Source: a virus
Virus record (IMG/VR): IMGVR_UViG_3300035698_023788
Span: 1-48,588 of that record
Direction: 5' to 3' (one strand)
Length of the DNA stretch: 48,588 nucleotides
The position numbers and the translations under genes were made by a program. The notes beneath the pieces were generated by a model. It was given only the letters and a program-made list of their open reading frames with translations. It ran no database searches and was not told where the DNA came from. Of this stretch, positions 18,514 to 26,975 are shown piece after piece. The first letter of the stretch is position 1. Each line of letters starts with the position of its first letter.

Positions 18514-19169
18514 TATGCTGTTCTCCATTTCGGGCTCGACGCCTCAGTTTTTCTTGTCGGCCCTGCATCTTCTTTTACATCCGAATCTTTCGGAGTGTCA
18601 GGGAACATTCCTTCGCCTGCAGGGTAATCATATTTTGCGTAACGTGCATCCAATTTTGCTTTCTCATCACGGAAGGCTTTTAGGAAATCTTCATTGTAAG
18701 AATCACCATAATAATCTTCGGCATTTGGATTTTCATCGGTCTCGTAATGAGGATCCATCATCTTAGCTGGTTTATTATCTGCCGGTAAGTGGAAGTTATG
18801 GTCGTCGTTTTCGTCTTCAACCATGTCATCCGCTTGATCAAGCATTGGCTCATTCTCACCGCGAACAATCACAAACTTTTCAGAAACTTTGAAAATCTGC
18901 CTAATCTCTTCTTTCAACAGATATGAAGGAACTGGGAAACCTAAGACAACATCCATGATCCAGATTTCAGTATTTCTGATATCCGGGAAATCAATTGGAT
19001 TTGCTTGAAAAATAGTTTTGGACATCGGACCGACTTCAAGTACATCATACTTTCTAAGATGACGCTCTAGCTTGTCCTTCTCAACCTCTTTAGGCTGGAA
19101 AGCAAACTTTAGACGGAATTTGAATTCCTTTTTTGATGCTAACAAATAATCTTCCAGTTTCTTCGCCAT
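18513..19169 (-). CDS. Head-region protein of unknown function
   Basis: 218 aa. N-terminal domain 1-120 (KKEFKFRLKFAFQ, RKYDVLEVGPMSKTIFQANP) is of a type I recall beside head genes in marine T4-like phages. The C-terminal 100 residues are acidic and disordered. AAGGA precedes the ATG. Probably virion or assembly related. Confidence 0.45.
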   Translation of the reverse strand: MAKKLEDYLLASKKEFKFRLKFAFQPKEVEKDKLERHLRKYDVLEVGPMSKTIFQANPIDFPDIRNTEIWIMDVVLGFPVPSYLLKEEIRQIFKVSEKFVIVRGENEPMLDQADDMVEDENDDHNFHLPADNKPAKMMDPHYETDENPNAEDYYGDSYNEDFLKAFRDEKAKLDARYAKYDYPAGEGMFPDTPKDSDVKEDAGPTRKTEASSPKWRTA

Positions 19170-19203
19170 GATATTTCCTTTTGTGAACAGTTCTTGTTCT
19201 TAT

Positions 19204-19704
19204 TTAGTCTTCGTCATCCAGGATGGAGTCCCTATCATCGTCTAAGACTTCACCTTCTCCGTTATAGGTTCCTCGGTTAACGTCCGAATTTTGTTTTTGT
19301 TCTAGCAAATCTAGTCTTCTTTCTTTAAGCTTCAAGTCTAAAGCTTTTAGCTTACGGTCAGCTTTTGCTTTCTTTGCTGCTAATTGAGTAGATTTGAATC
19401 GTTCAGCTGCTGATACAATTTCTGCTGTGAATTTTGTTTCAACATTCATTCCTAAGGCGAGTAATTCTTTGCTCGCTTCGTCGGCGTCCTTAGCAATCTC
19501 ATCCATGTCTTTATCAAAGTCAGGGTCTGAGTCGATAATTAAATCACTCACAGAATCGTAGTTTTGAATAGCCGAACTGATCTCTTCCTCAGAATACTCG
19601 TCGTCTTTCTCCGCTTGATCTTCGGAATCCTTTAGAACTTTGAGTGCTTTCTTTACTCTATCTAAATCGTTCATACCTAATGATTCAGCCATTTGCTTAG
19701 TCAT
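19204..19704 (-). CDS. Possible terminase small subunit (gp16-like)
   Basis: 166 aa. Entirely helical: an acidic N-terminal part, then SKELLALGMNVETKFTAEI, then a Lys-rich helix AKKAKADRKLKALDLKLKER. The layout resembles T4-like gp16 (central oligomerisation helices followed by a K/L-rich helix) but identity is not secure. Starts at 19704 or at the Met at 19692. Neighbours are head genes. Confidence 0.4.
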   Translation of the reverse strand: MTKQMAESLGMNDLDRVKKALKVLKDSEDQAEKDDEYSEEEISSAIQNYDSVSDLIIDSDPDFDKDMDEIAKDADEASKELLALGMNVETKFTAEIVSAAERFKSTQLAAKKAKADRKLKALDLKLKERRLDLLEQKQNSDVNRGTYNGEGEVLDDDRDSILDDED

Positions 19705-20023
19705 CTAAAACCTCGATGTCAATTAATGTTGCGGTCTTAACTGAGATTTCTACTTCTTTATCTTCCAAATTTCCTGTCGTAATATCACTAGGATCGAACT
19801 CGAATGTTAAAAGAGCTTCTTCTTCAGCTAATCCGGAATAATACATTAAGACATACTGCTTATTAGTCCCAAGATAAATTCCATTACCACTCATATTTAT
19901 CGTCTTACCGATCGTGCTTGGAAAGGATTGACGAGAATCTGCTCCAGCAACTAACTGTCCGTTTTCTATTTTCATGACTTTGTAGCCGATCATAGGTTGC
20001 TTAAACAGTTCGTTTAATCTCAT
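19697..20023 (-). CDS. Hypothetical protein (MRLNELF family)
   Basis: 108 aa. MRLNELFKQPMIGYKVMKIE then MSGNGIYLGTNKQYVLMYYS and LLTFEFDPSDITTGNL. I recall similar small proteins in marine phages; the Y..G..L...Y layout hints at an ADP-ribosyltransferase-like fold, but no catalytic triad can be assigned. ATGA overlap with gp4-like gene upstream. Confidence 0.45.
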   Translation of the reverse strand: MRLNELFKQPMIGYKVMKIENGQLVAGADSRQSFPSTIGKTINMSGNGIYLGTNKQYVLMYYSGLAEEEALLTFEFDPSDITTGNLEDKEVEISVKTATLIDIEVLDD

Positions 20024-20463
20024 TTCCTACCGGCTTTTCTAAACAAACGGTGTTCGTGCATAATTTCAAATTCAATACCTGCGCCTTGGCAGAATTTAAT
20101 TGCAGCTTGCCACTTTGCTCGGTTGATGATCAACATAACCTTGTCGTATTTTGATTTGGCATGTTCCATCATTGTTTCTTTCAAAGGTTTGATTTCAATT
20201 AGCTTTGCGTGAACTTTACCATCTTTATCCAAATACCTAACGAAAAAGTCCGGATAGTATTTTGCCATCCTTTTTTTGACTGGGTTGTAATATGAAATAG
20301 CAATTATTTCAGAACCCCATTCGATTGCCTCAGGGTGTTCGTCTAAGAAACGCATGAAACCGTGTTCCCATGATGAACGAGATTGAATCTTGCCTTGGTT
20401 TAGACATTTTTCTGGATTCTTAGGGAAGAATTCTTCCTGAACCCAATTTCCTCTTCTAGCCAT
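20020..20463 (-). CDS. 4: Head completion protein gp4-like (TnsA-nuclease fold)
   Basis: 147 aa, the usual gp4 length (about 150). Starts MARRGNWVQEEFFPKNPEK; then IQSRSSWEHGFMRFLDEHP, YYPDFFVRYLD and LIEIKPLKE. The E..., PDF and EIKP residues give a PD-(D/E)XK nuclease-like core, as noted for gp4/TnsA-type proteins. It finishes the DNA-filled head before tail joining. It sits just after the tube genes. Confidence 0.8.
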   Translation of the reverse strand: MARRGNWVQEEFFPKNPEKCLNQGKIQSRSSWEHGFMRFLDEHPEAIEWGSEIIAISYYNPVKKRMAKYYPDFFVRYLDKDGKVHAKLIEIKPLKETMMEHAKSKYDKVMLIINRAKWQAAIKFCQGAGIEFEIMHEHRLFRKAGRK

Positions 20464-20466
20464 ATT

Positions 20467-21471
20467 TTACCCAAAAATGTTGCGGATTGATCTTGTTACT
20501 TTATTTACCACTCCGTTTGAACGGTTGCCTGACAAAATAGACGAACCTTGATTTACTGCTTCACTCCAAGAGTTCGGTAATCTAACATTTTTTAATCTAG
20601 GGGGAAGTACTCGATTTGCAACGGCTTGTACGGCGGCTTGTACTGGATTTCTAGATTTAATAATTCCAACAACTGCATCGACTTCTTTTCCAAAATTCCA
20701 ATAATCTAATATCTGTGATGGAGAAGACGTTCTAATCGAGCTTCCACCGGTGAACGGAATTCTGATCTTATCTGCAATTTCTTGAGTCATTGGGAAGTTG
20801 ATTAGCTCTTGACCTTCTGCTCCAATGCCCGGATATTGATGTGTCACACCTTCGTATTCAACCGCAATGGTTGTTTCTGAAATAGCTTCTTCAGAGATAT
20901 CTCTTGGATCCATTTCAAAGCTGGTAATTTTCGGGTGAATTAAGTTGAAGACTGTGAACTGATCATTATAGAATTCGAAGATGTCTAATCTCTTAAAGAA
21001 ATATGACTGCTCTCCGTCTCGGTTAGCAAAGTTACTCAAACCCCAATTCTGCTGACTAGGTAAACCCTCGAAACTTGGAGACACGGTGTCGTATGCCCAA
21101 GATCGTTCAGCGTCTTTGTTTTGGAAATCACCGTAATAGAAATTTCTATATCTGTTGAAAACTTTCAATGCAGTGTTTTCAACGTCGTCATAAAAAATGA
21201 CACGAACTGTCTGGTATTTCACTTTGCCGTGAACAACCCTAGGACGATTATACTGATTGTAGGTTTCTGTTTCTAAATCAAATTGCGGTCTATCAACTGT
21301 TCTAACCATGAGTGGAAGTCGACTAAGAACTGTCGAGTCGACTCCCATTTGATTCTGTGATTGACCTGCTTCGTTGAGAACGAATTCTGCAAAGAAGAAT
21401 GTCTTTGGTTTTGGACGCAGCCATTCGGAATTATTAAGCCCGAAGCGGCGTACTGCATCAGTAGGTGCCAT
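20467..21471 (-). CDS. Tail tube or tube-initiator protein (gp19/gp54-like)
   Basis: 334 aa. Contains the tube-like patterns VRTVDRPQFDLETETYNQYN and KVKYQTVRVIFYDDVENTAL, then a DPRDISEEAISETTIAVEYEG strand segment. It is longer than the 195-aa tube protein next to it, with an extra C-terminal 100 residues. The length is near T4 gp54 (320 aa), the tube initiator, so either tube or initiator is possible. 17 bp separate it from the tube gene. Confidence 0.6.
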   Translation of the reverse strand: MAPTDAVRRFGLNNSEWLRPKPKTFFFAEFVLNEAGQSQNQMGVDSTVLSRLPLMVRTVDRPQFDLETETYNQYNRPRVVHGKVKYQTVRVIFYDDVENTALKVFNRYRNFYYGDFQNKDAERSWAYDTVSPSFEGLPSQQNWGLSNFANRDGEQSYFFKRLDIFEFYNDQFTVFNLIHPKITSFEMDPRDISEEAISETTIAVEYEGVTHQYPGIGAEGQELINFPMTQEIADKIRIPFTGGSSIRTSSPSQILDYWNFGKEVDAVVGIIKSRNPVQAAVQAVANRVLPPRLKNVRLPNSWSEAVNQGSSILSGNRSNGVVNKVTRSIRNIFG

Positions 21472-21488
21472 GAATCACCTACCCTATA

Positions 21489-22076
21489 TTACAAGAGATC
21501 GCTTGCTTGTGAACCAGGATCAAGAACGGTTTCACCGTTGATGTCAAGAATTGCGTTGTCATAACGAACTGTCATGGTAAGCAACACTGGATCTGAAGCA
21601 GCCATGTCAAGATCGCCTGCGTTTGTTGCCTGCAAGAAGCAACCTTCACAAGTCCACTCGTCTAGAACACCATCAACCGTACCATCCATTGTCTGGATAA
21701 TCATCGTGAACTTGTAGCTTGAAGCTGCTTGCTCACCGACCTGGTTGAAGTGATCAAACTGTCTTTGATTCTGTTCGTAAACTGAACGTAGAACGCTGTT
21801 ATCGGTAATATCACGAACGACTAGCTCAATTGGCTGCCACTCGTACTTACCAGCGTAGTATGCTCTAGAATTGTAACCGTGCACGACTTGTTCTTCGAAC
21901 GATACGTTCGGACGTCCACAGGTATTGGTCTCTAGGGTAATTGGGTTGGAACTGTTACCACCCGCTCCGAAACTTGATAGAAGAACTCTAAACCTATATT
22001 TAGGTTTAGGCTGTTTCATGCCACTCGCGGCGCCGTTAATCGGTACACCAAATCTCCCTAAGGTACGTTCAGCCAT
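21489..22076 (-). CDS. 19: Major tail tube protein (gp19-like)
   Basis: 195 aa. KYRFRVLLSSFG, TNTCGRPNVSFEEQVVHGYN, and AYYAGKYEWQPIELVVRDIT followed by SVLRSVYEQNQRQFD match the gp19 tube fold pattern. It forms the inner tube of the contractile tail with the sheath at 29903. Preceded by a late-type AATAAATA and a GGAGGATT site. Confidence 0.8.
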   Translation of the reverse strand: MAERTLGRFGVPINGAASGMKQPKPKYRFRVLLSSFGAGGNSSNPITLETNTCGRPNVSFEEQVVHGYNSRAYYAGKYEWQPIELVVRDITDNSVLRSVYEQNQRQFDHFNQVGEQAASSYKFTMIIQTMDGTVDGVLDEWTCEGCFLQATNAGDLDMAASDPVLLTMTVRYDNAILDINGETVLDPGSQASDLL

Positions 22077-22113
22077 TTTAATCCTCCAAAATAAAGATAT
22101 TTCTTGTTTCTTT

Positions 22114-22121
22114 TATTTATT
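22114..22121 (-). promoter_or_regulatory. Late promoter element of the tail tube operon
   Basis: AATAAATA on the minus strand, 38 nt before the tube ATG. Confidence 0.5.
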
Positions 22122-22178
22122 GGATCTGTTCCGAAAAATTAGGCAAAAATGTTTGAACGAGTACTCAAAGATCAATAG

Positions 22179-22186
22179 CATAAATA
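22179..22186 (+). promoter_or_regulatory. Late promoter element before the first repeat nuclease
   Basis: CATAAATA, 20-32 nt upstream of the nuclease start, pointing opposite to the tube promoter. Confidence 0.4.
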
Positions 22187-22206
22187 AAGCATAGCATTAC
22201 CAACAA

Positions 22207-23445
22207 ATGGATTTTAAGATGAAAGAAACAGATACCACAAATATTCAATCTGATCAACTATGCAAATATGGATGTGGAAATTTAGCGATGTACGAATTCA
22301 AATCCGGGAAAAAATGTTGCTCTAGTCATTATAATAAATGTCCTGCGGTAATTGAAAGAAAAATAAAAAAGCAATCAAAAATCGGTCGAGACGGGTTGAA
22401 TTCTTTCCAACGCGGCGCAATAAAAACCCGAGAAAAAATGGCTAAAAGAAATTCGAGTGGATTAAATCAATATCAAATAAATTCAAGAAAAGGAGTTTCA
22501 ATTCGGCGCGCTGATGTTGACGAGAACGGACTTAATGCTAACCAAAGAAGAGCAAAAAATCTTCATCAAAAATTGAAAGAAACTGTAAATCCAGAAACCG
22601 GAAAAACAAAATTAGAAGAAAAAATAAATCGACAAAAACGGTCTGCAAAAAAAGTAGGAACTGATGGACTAACTTCGCATCAACGCGGAGCTATAAAAAC
22701 TGTCAAAGTCCGCAAAAACGATATTAAGAATGGAAAAAATAGTTATGAAAGGGCCTTCGAAAAGGTTATCGATGAGATGAAAGCTGATGTTGACATCAAC
22801 GGCGTTAATAGATTGCAACGAATTAGACGAAAAACTGCAGAAAAAATCAAGAAAAACCTCGACGAAAACGGATTAAATCAATATCAAAGAATAGCCGCGT
22901 TGGAAGCTGAACGTAGAAAAACTGATATAATCGATAATCTTAATGCATTCGAACGTGCAGCAGTGAAAGGCAGAGAAACCGCACTTTCAAATGTTGATAA
23001 AAACGGACATGACAGTTATGATCGTGCTTTTATAGCAGCAGTTAGGATGCAACAATATCCTGGATTAGATATATACTTTCAAGGGACCTATGAACGCGCT
23101 TTCATAGATCAACTCGTTGAAGAACACGGTTTTGAATGGACAAAAGCTAACTTATCAAGAGGTCCGAATTTCAAGTATAAATGCCCGGCTTCTGGAAAAA
23201 TTCGAACTTATAAATCTGATTATCGAATTGGGCAGGTAATTTATGAAATTAAATCCGGTTTTACTTTTTGCCTAAATACCAAAGGTGATCTCGACCAAAT
23301 AAAATTAGCAACCAATCTAGCTAAACTAGCCGCCGCAGTTGACGCCGGATATCAGGTTCAATTGGTTCTCGATAAACAAAATAATTTTTCCTTTGACGAG
23401 GTCACCACTGAAGATATCCTCGCAAGTATCCCTTTGGTCGATTAG
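22207..23445 (+). CDS. Homing-type nuclease: zinc finger, tandem repeats, PD-(D/E)XK
   Basis: 412 aa (or 408 from ATG 22219). Residues 19-45 hold a Cys cluster (CKYGC, KCCSSHYNKC) as in NUMOD-type homing enzymes. Residues 60-280 contain about ten repeats of roughly 23 residues built on NGLN-x-(Y/F)-(Q/E)-R, probably DNA-reading helices. The C-terminal domain shows E297, D338 (YKSDYRI) and EIKS at 347-350, a PD-(D/E)XK nuclease core. It is on the plus strand inside a minus-strand region and ends in TAG, overlapping the ADH 3' end by 44 bp. A paralogue lies at 24459. Mobility is inferred. Confidence 0.75.
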   Translation: MDFKMKETDTTNIQSDQLCKYGCGNLAMYEFKSGKKCCSSHYNKCPAVIERKIKKQSKIGRDGLNSFQRGAIKTREKMAKRNSSGLNQYQINSRKGVSIRRADVDENGLNANQRRAKNLHQKLKETVNPETGKTKLEEKINRQKRSAKKVGTDGLTSHQRGAIKTVKVRKNDIKNGKNSYERAFEKVIDEMKADVDINGVNRLQRIRRKTAEKIKKNLDENGLNQYQRIAALEAERRKTDIIDNLNAFERAAVKGRETALSNVDKNGHDSYDRAFIAAVRMQQYPGLDIYFQGTYERAFIDQLVEEHGFEWTKANLSRGPNFKYKCPASGKIRTYKSDYRIGQVIYEIKSGFTFCLNTKGDLDQIKLATNLAKLAAAVDAGYQVQLVLDKQNNFSFDEVTTEDILASIPLVD

Positions 23446-24334
23446 CCCCGTCTTCAAATGCGTGTTTAAAATCAGTCTTTCTATCATAACCCTCTGACCA
23501 CAACCTCGCAGTGTCTAGTTCTCCGGCCATAATAAAGTCTCTAGACATCGCCATAGCGTCGTTAAAGTCGGCATTTCTTGGACTTGGCATGATAAAGGTA
23601 TGGCACTGCCAACAATTCTCAAAGAAGTTGGTTACCACGTTTTCTGTAGGGGTGCCGGCGTATGCAATCAATCCACCATCCAGAACAATTTCAGGTAAAG
23701 AATAAAAATAATCGGCTTTCGAACTGATATCAATAACGACTTTTCTTTTAACCTCGAGGAAATCTTTCTGCTCAAGTGAGTTAAACCGCTCAACGCCTAA
23801 GTCTTCGAAAATTTCTGCGTTTGCTTTTCCGACAACCGCAATTTCTTGATCTTCTGCAATTGCTAACTCAGCGATAACAGTAGACATAAACCCAGAGCCT
23901 AATACCAAAATAGGTCCACTGATTTCCATCATCTTCATGAACTTCTTAGTTTGTCTGTAGATGTTGGCAGCACATGCAACCGGCTGAAGGATATATTTAG
24001 GATCAGCTTCTGGGATAATCACAAATTCGTTTGGTTGTGCAGGATAATAATCACCGTATGCGGGATCAGACCATGTAGAAACATAATCACCGACTTTGAC
24101 TTCCTCGCCTCGGTCAGATTTAAACGACGGCCCGATTTCCGCCACTTGCCCGAGTCCTTCATGACCAAACATACCGAAGGGAACGCCTTCTTCGTTTCCT
24201 AAATATTGGTTTATGTCACTTCTACAAACGCCTACAAGTTTGGTTTTTACTAGAATACCGTTTACTGGACATTCCGGTTTATCTAAGTCGAATTCTTCGA
24301 CAATTGAATTTCCGTACGAGTGCAAATATTTCAT
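23402..24334 (-). CDS. Zinc-type alcohol dehydrogenase (MDR superfamily)
   Basis: 310 aa. GVCRSDINQYLG supplies the catalytic-zinc Cys, MFGHEGLGQVAEIGP the GHE motif, then VKVGDYVSTWSDPAYG and a Rossmann segment ISGPILVLGSGFMSTVIAEL. Shorter than usual (about 340-350), partly through loss of the structural-zinc loop. It oxidises an alcohol or sugar hydroxyl with NAD(P); substrate unknown. Its start was once coupled (ATGA) to the oxidoreductase at 25520, as the duplicated copy of its 5' end still shows. AAAGGAG precedes ATG. Confidence 0.8.
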   Translation of the reverse strand: MKYLHSYGNSIVEEFDLDKPECPVNGILVKTKLVGVCRSDINQYLGNEEGVPFGMFGHEGLGQVAEIGPSFKSDRGEEVKVGDYVSTWSDPAYGDYYPAQPNEFVIIPEADPKYILQPVACAANIYRQTKKFMKMMEISGPILVLGSGFMSTVIAELAIAEDQEIAVVGKANAEIFEDLGVERFNSLEQKDFLEVKRKVVIDISSKADYFYSLPEIVLDGGLIAYAGTPTENVVTNFFENCWQCHTFIMPSPRNADFNDAMAMSRDFIMAGELDTARLWSEGYDRKTDFKHAFEDGANRPKGYLRGYLQW

Positions 24335-24343
24335 TTAATCTCC
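24298..24343. repeat. 46-bp direct repeat, copy A (within the ADH 5' end)
   Basis: Covers the ribosome binding site and first 15 codons or so of the ADH gene. Identical to 25487-25532 at 43 of 46 positions. Together the copies bracket the second repeat nuclease. Confidence 0.9.
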
Positions 24344-24383
24344 TTTAATTTATCAAAGTATAATACCGGCAATACGAAGAATC

Positions 24384-24391
24384 AATAAATA
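24384..24391 (+). promoter_or_regulatory. Late promoter element before the second repeat nuclease
   Basis: AATAAATA, 67 nt before the ATG at 24459. Confidence 0.35.
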
Positions 24392-24458
24392 AAACGAGGC
24401 CAAAAAAGAGCTGATACTCTAATTGGCCTCTAAACAATTAACCTTTAAGGAGGTCAAA

Positions 24459-25484
24459 ATGTCTAAATCTATTTATACGGGTAAAAAACGAGGTCCCGGT
24501 AAATCAAAATTTCAAAGTCATACTAATCAAATATGTAATTATGGTTGCAATAAAGAGGCACACTATCAATTCAAGAATAAGAAATGGTGCTGCTCTTCAA
24601 TCTCAAATAAATGTCCGGCAAAAATAAAGAGATTCCGAAAAACCGGCAACAACGTCGAATCTAACGGTTTGACTAAATTCCAAAACGGTGCCGCAAATAG
24701 AATTGAACAACTAAGAAATGATATAGACGAAACCGGCACCAACGGACTTCAGCGGAAAGCTAGAAAAGCAATCAGGACACAACAGAATAAAATAGAAGAT
24801 AACGGTAAATCGCAACTCGAAAATAAGATGCAAAGACAGCGTGAGATTTCAAGGTCGGCTATGTTGGCGTCAGTTGCCAAACGTAAAAACGACATCGAAA
24901 ACGGGCTGAACGCCTATCAACGGAATAATCTGATTGCGGCTAAAGCAGCTAGAACTAATATCCAACCTAACGGCCTTTCTTCATTCGAAAACGGCCAAAT
25001 TAAACGATGCAAAATCCTAAATAAAAAAGACAAAAACGGAAAAACCGGTTGGGAAAAACTTAATGAAAAAGCGACAAAATCACTTTCTATAAAGGACGAA
25101 AACGGGCTAGACGGTTGGGACCGTGGATTTATCACCTCGCTATCTATTAAATCTCATCCAAAAATCGGAATATCAATCCAAAGTAAGAATGAAGAGAAAT
25201 TTATAGATGAATGGATAGAAAAATACGGAATAAAGTGGTGTAAAGAAAACATTGGTCGAGGACCGAACACCAAATTTGTTTGCCCTATTTCTGGAAAAAC
25301 GAGGGTCTACAAACCCGATTTCTTAATCCGGAAGACTATTTACGAAATCAAAAGTAGCTGGACTTGGAACCGCAAAGGGAACTGTATGGAATCCGAGCAA
25401 ATTAACAAAGCGAAACTTGATAAAATGAAAGAATTAGGATTTACTGTGGTTTTGGTTTTAGATTATAAGGAAATAGACTGGTGA
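24459..25484 (+). CDS. Homing-type nuclease, paralogue of 22207-23445
   Basis: 341 aa from ATG 24459, chosen for the AAGGAGG 5 nt upstream. Cys cluster CNYGC and KWCCSSISNKC at 26-52; about seven NGLxxxQ/ER repeats at 69-225; C-terminal nuclease with E245/E246, YKPDFLIRKTIYEIKS (P286, D287, E296, K298), the textbook PD-(D/E)XK pattern. Both nucleases share GRGPN.K..CP.SGK.R.Y. Inserted against the flow of the operon between oxidoreductase and ADH and flanked by a 46-bp direct repeat. Function as a homing or intronless mobile gene is inferred. Confidence 0.75.
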   Translation: MSKSIYTGKKRGPGKSKFQSHTNQICNYGCNKEAHYQFKNKKWCCSSISNKCPAKIKRFRKTGNNVESNGLTKFQNGAANRIEQLRNDIDETGTNGLQRKARKAIRTQQNKIEDNGKSQLENKMQRQREISRSAMLASVAKRKNDIENGLNAYQRNNLIAAKAARTNIQPNGLSSFENGQIKRCKILNKKDKNGKTGWEKLNEKATKSLSIKDENGLDGWDRGFITSLSIKSHPKIGISIQSKNEEKFIDEWIEKYGIKWCKENIGRGPNTKFVCPISGKTRVYKPDFLIRKTIYEIKSSWTWNRKGNCMESEQINKAKLDKMKELGFTVVLVLDYKEIDW

Positions 25485-25486
25485 AT

Positions 25487-25532
25487 CGACGGTTGAATTT
25501 CCGTACGAGTGTAAATATTTCATTTAATCTCC
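25487..25532. repeat. 46-bp direct repeat, copy B (remnant ADH start)
   Basis: On the minus strand the oxidoreductase stop and a remnant ADH start still overlap (AAATGA), followed by codons for MKYLHSYGNSTVDS, against MKYLHSYGNSIVEE in the intact ADH. Three differences in 46 bp. Confidence 0.9.
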
Positions 25533-26452
25533 GCAAAAGAGTCAAGGGTTTTAATTAATTCTAAATCGATTTTTTCATGCCAGTCTCTGATTCTAGGTTC
25601 TTCGACGGCTTCCATCATATTGTCGATCATAATACCATAAGCATAGTTAGGACAGAGGCCTAAGTCAAAAATCAAATTTGATCCATCTTTGAATTTTGTC
25701 TCAATTCCAACAAAACTTGGTTTGTCTGTTTTCCAATCCGCAACGCATGAGAAAACAACGTCTCGGTAATTGAACCAAAGTTTAGCTCTATCATCGACGT
25801 CATAAATCGCGTCTTCGCCTTCATAGCAGGCACCGTATTCTGTTCCTGAGGCTTGTGCTTGTTCAAGCGAATAACGCCTTGCCATGCTCTTTTCGGCTCT
25901 TCCCGGAATTCCTTCGAGGCCTAAGATAAAAAGCAAAAGCTGTAATTCGTTTATCAAATGCGGCATCAAGTCTCTATGCACACCACCCCATGCTCTTTTC
26001 TTGCACGTAAACCAACTGCCTGGAAAAGGAATACGGTTTTCGTTTTCCCATCTGAATTCAACGCTTTCGATGCCATCCCTAGCAATAAACTGGTCAATGA
26101 TACCATAATAATGTGATAGGTTCTCTCGGAAAAGATTATTCTTAGCGATAAAGAACATGGTGTTTGGATTGGACTTCTTAAGTTTCTCAAATTCAGAAAC
26201 TGTTTTGATTCCTGGCTTTTCAATCATCACCACTTTACAGAACTTGGCTAATTGATCTGCCATCGAATAGTGCAAACCGTTTGGCAAAGCAACAATACCT
26301 AGATCATATTTCTGTATGGGAATTTCTTGAATAGTCGAATGTGTTGCATTCTTATTTGGATCAGGATCGACCGTAACAACTTCCCAATTTCTCTCAAGAA
26401 GTTGTTCCTTGTAGACTTGGCCAATTCCCAGTCCTAAAATTACCGCTCTCAT
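25520..26452 (-). CDS. Gfo/Idh/MocA-family oxidoreductase
   Basis: 310 aa. Start at ATG 26452 because GGAGAG stands 8 nt upstream and the Rossmann motif begins at once (MRAVILGLGIGQVYKEQLLE). IVALPNGLHYSMADQLAKF then VVMIEKPGIKTVSEF is the family EKP motif. Typical substrates are sugars, inositols or nucleotide sugars. It overlaps the P-loop gene upstream by 59 bp and was originally coupled to the ADH downstream. The three may form a small-molecule or glycan-modifying pathway; substrate unknown. Confidence 0.85.
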   Translation of the reverse strand: MRAVILGLGIGQVYKEQLLERNWEVVTVDPDPNKNATHSTIQEIPIQKYDLGIVALPNGLHYSMADQLAKFCKVVMIEKPGIKTVSEFEKLKKSNPNTMFFIAKNNLFRENLSHYYGIIDQFIARDGIESVEFRWENENRIPFPGSWFTCKKRAWGGVHRDLMPHLINELQLLLFILGLEGIPGRAEKSMARRYSLEQAQASGTEYGACYEGEDAIYDVDDRAKLWFNYRDVVFSCVADWKTDKPSFVGIETKFKDGSNLIFDLGLCPNYAYGIMIDNMMEAVEEPRIRDWHEKIDLELIKTLDSFAEIK

Positions 26453-26966
26453 CAAATAACTCTCCGTAGATTTGGTCGATGACATTTTTGTCTTGGTCGA
26501 CTCGTTTATAAGGTTCACTGTTAGATTCTAACATTTCGACCATGTCATTGTCAATTTGTTTAGCTTCTTCTTCAGTTTGATATCTTCCGTTTGGATTGTA
26601 CGGGCCGACTCTATTCAAGACAAAATTGAGATTGTCATAATAACTCCAGAGTTCCCAAATGAAATCTCGGTAGAATTCAGGAAAATAGTTAGGTGGCGCG
26701 TAATGGATACCCAGCAACAAAGGAGAGTCGGAAATAATGAAATCAACTTGATCTCGTAATCTCCAGACTCTTCTGTTTTGCTTAGCTGAAATATAGAATT
26801 GGTCTTCTAGTTTGATTGTGTTCTTGTCCCAAACTACCTCTTTGGCATATTCGGAAGCCATTTCAGCTTCCATGTGTTGCATTTTCATTTTAACAAAAAG
26901 TCCGGCCATTGTGACAGACTTTCCGATACAAGGTCCTCCGAAAAGGTTAATAACTTTTGCTCGCAT
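26394..26966 (-). CDS. P-loop NTPase/kinase-like protein (AAA_28-type)
   Basis: 190 aa. Walker A INLFGGPCIGKSVTMAGLF at residues 6-24 with FIISDSPLLLGIHYAPP as the Walker B region. Many T4-like phages carry this family; a nucleoside or small-molecule kinase role is suspected. 3' end overlaps the oxidoreductase gene by 59 bp. Confidence 0.75.
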   Translation of the reverse strand: MRAKVINLFGGPCIGKSVTMAGLFVKMKMQHMEAEMASEYAKEVVWDKNTIKLEDQFYISAKQNRRVWRLRDQVDFIISDSPLLLGIHYAPPNYFPEFYRDFIWELWSYYDNLNFVLNRVGPYNPNGRYQTEEEAKQIDNDMVEMLESNSEPYKRVDQDKNVIDQIYGELFDESGNFRTGNWPSLQGTTS

Positions 26967-26975
26967 ATTTCTCCG

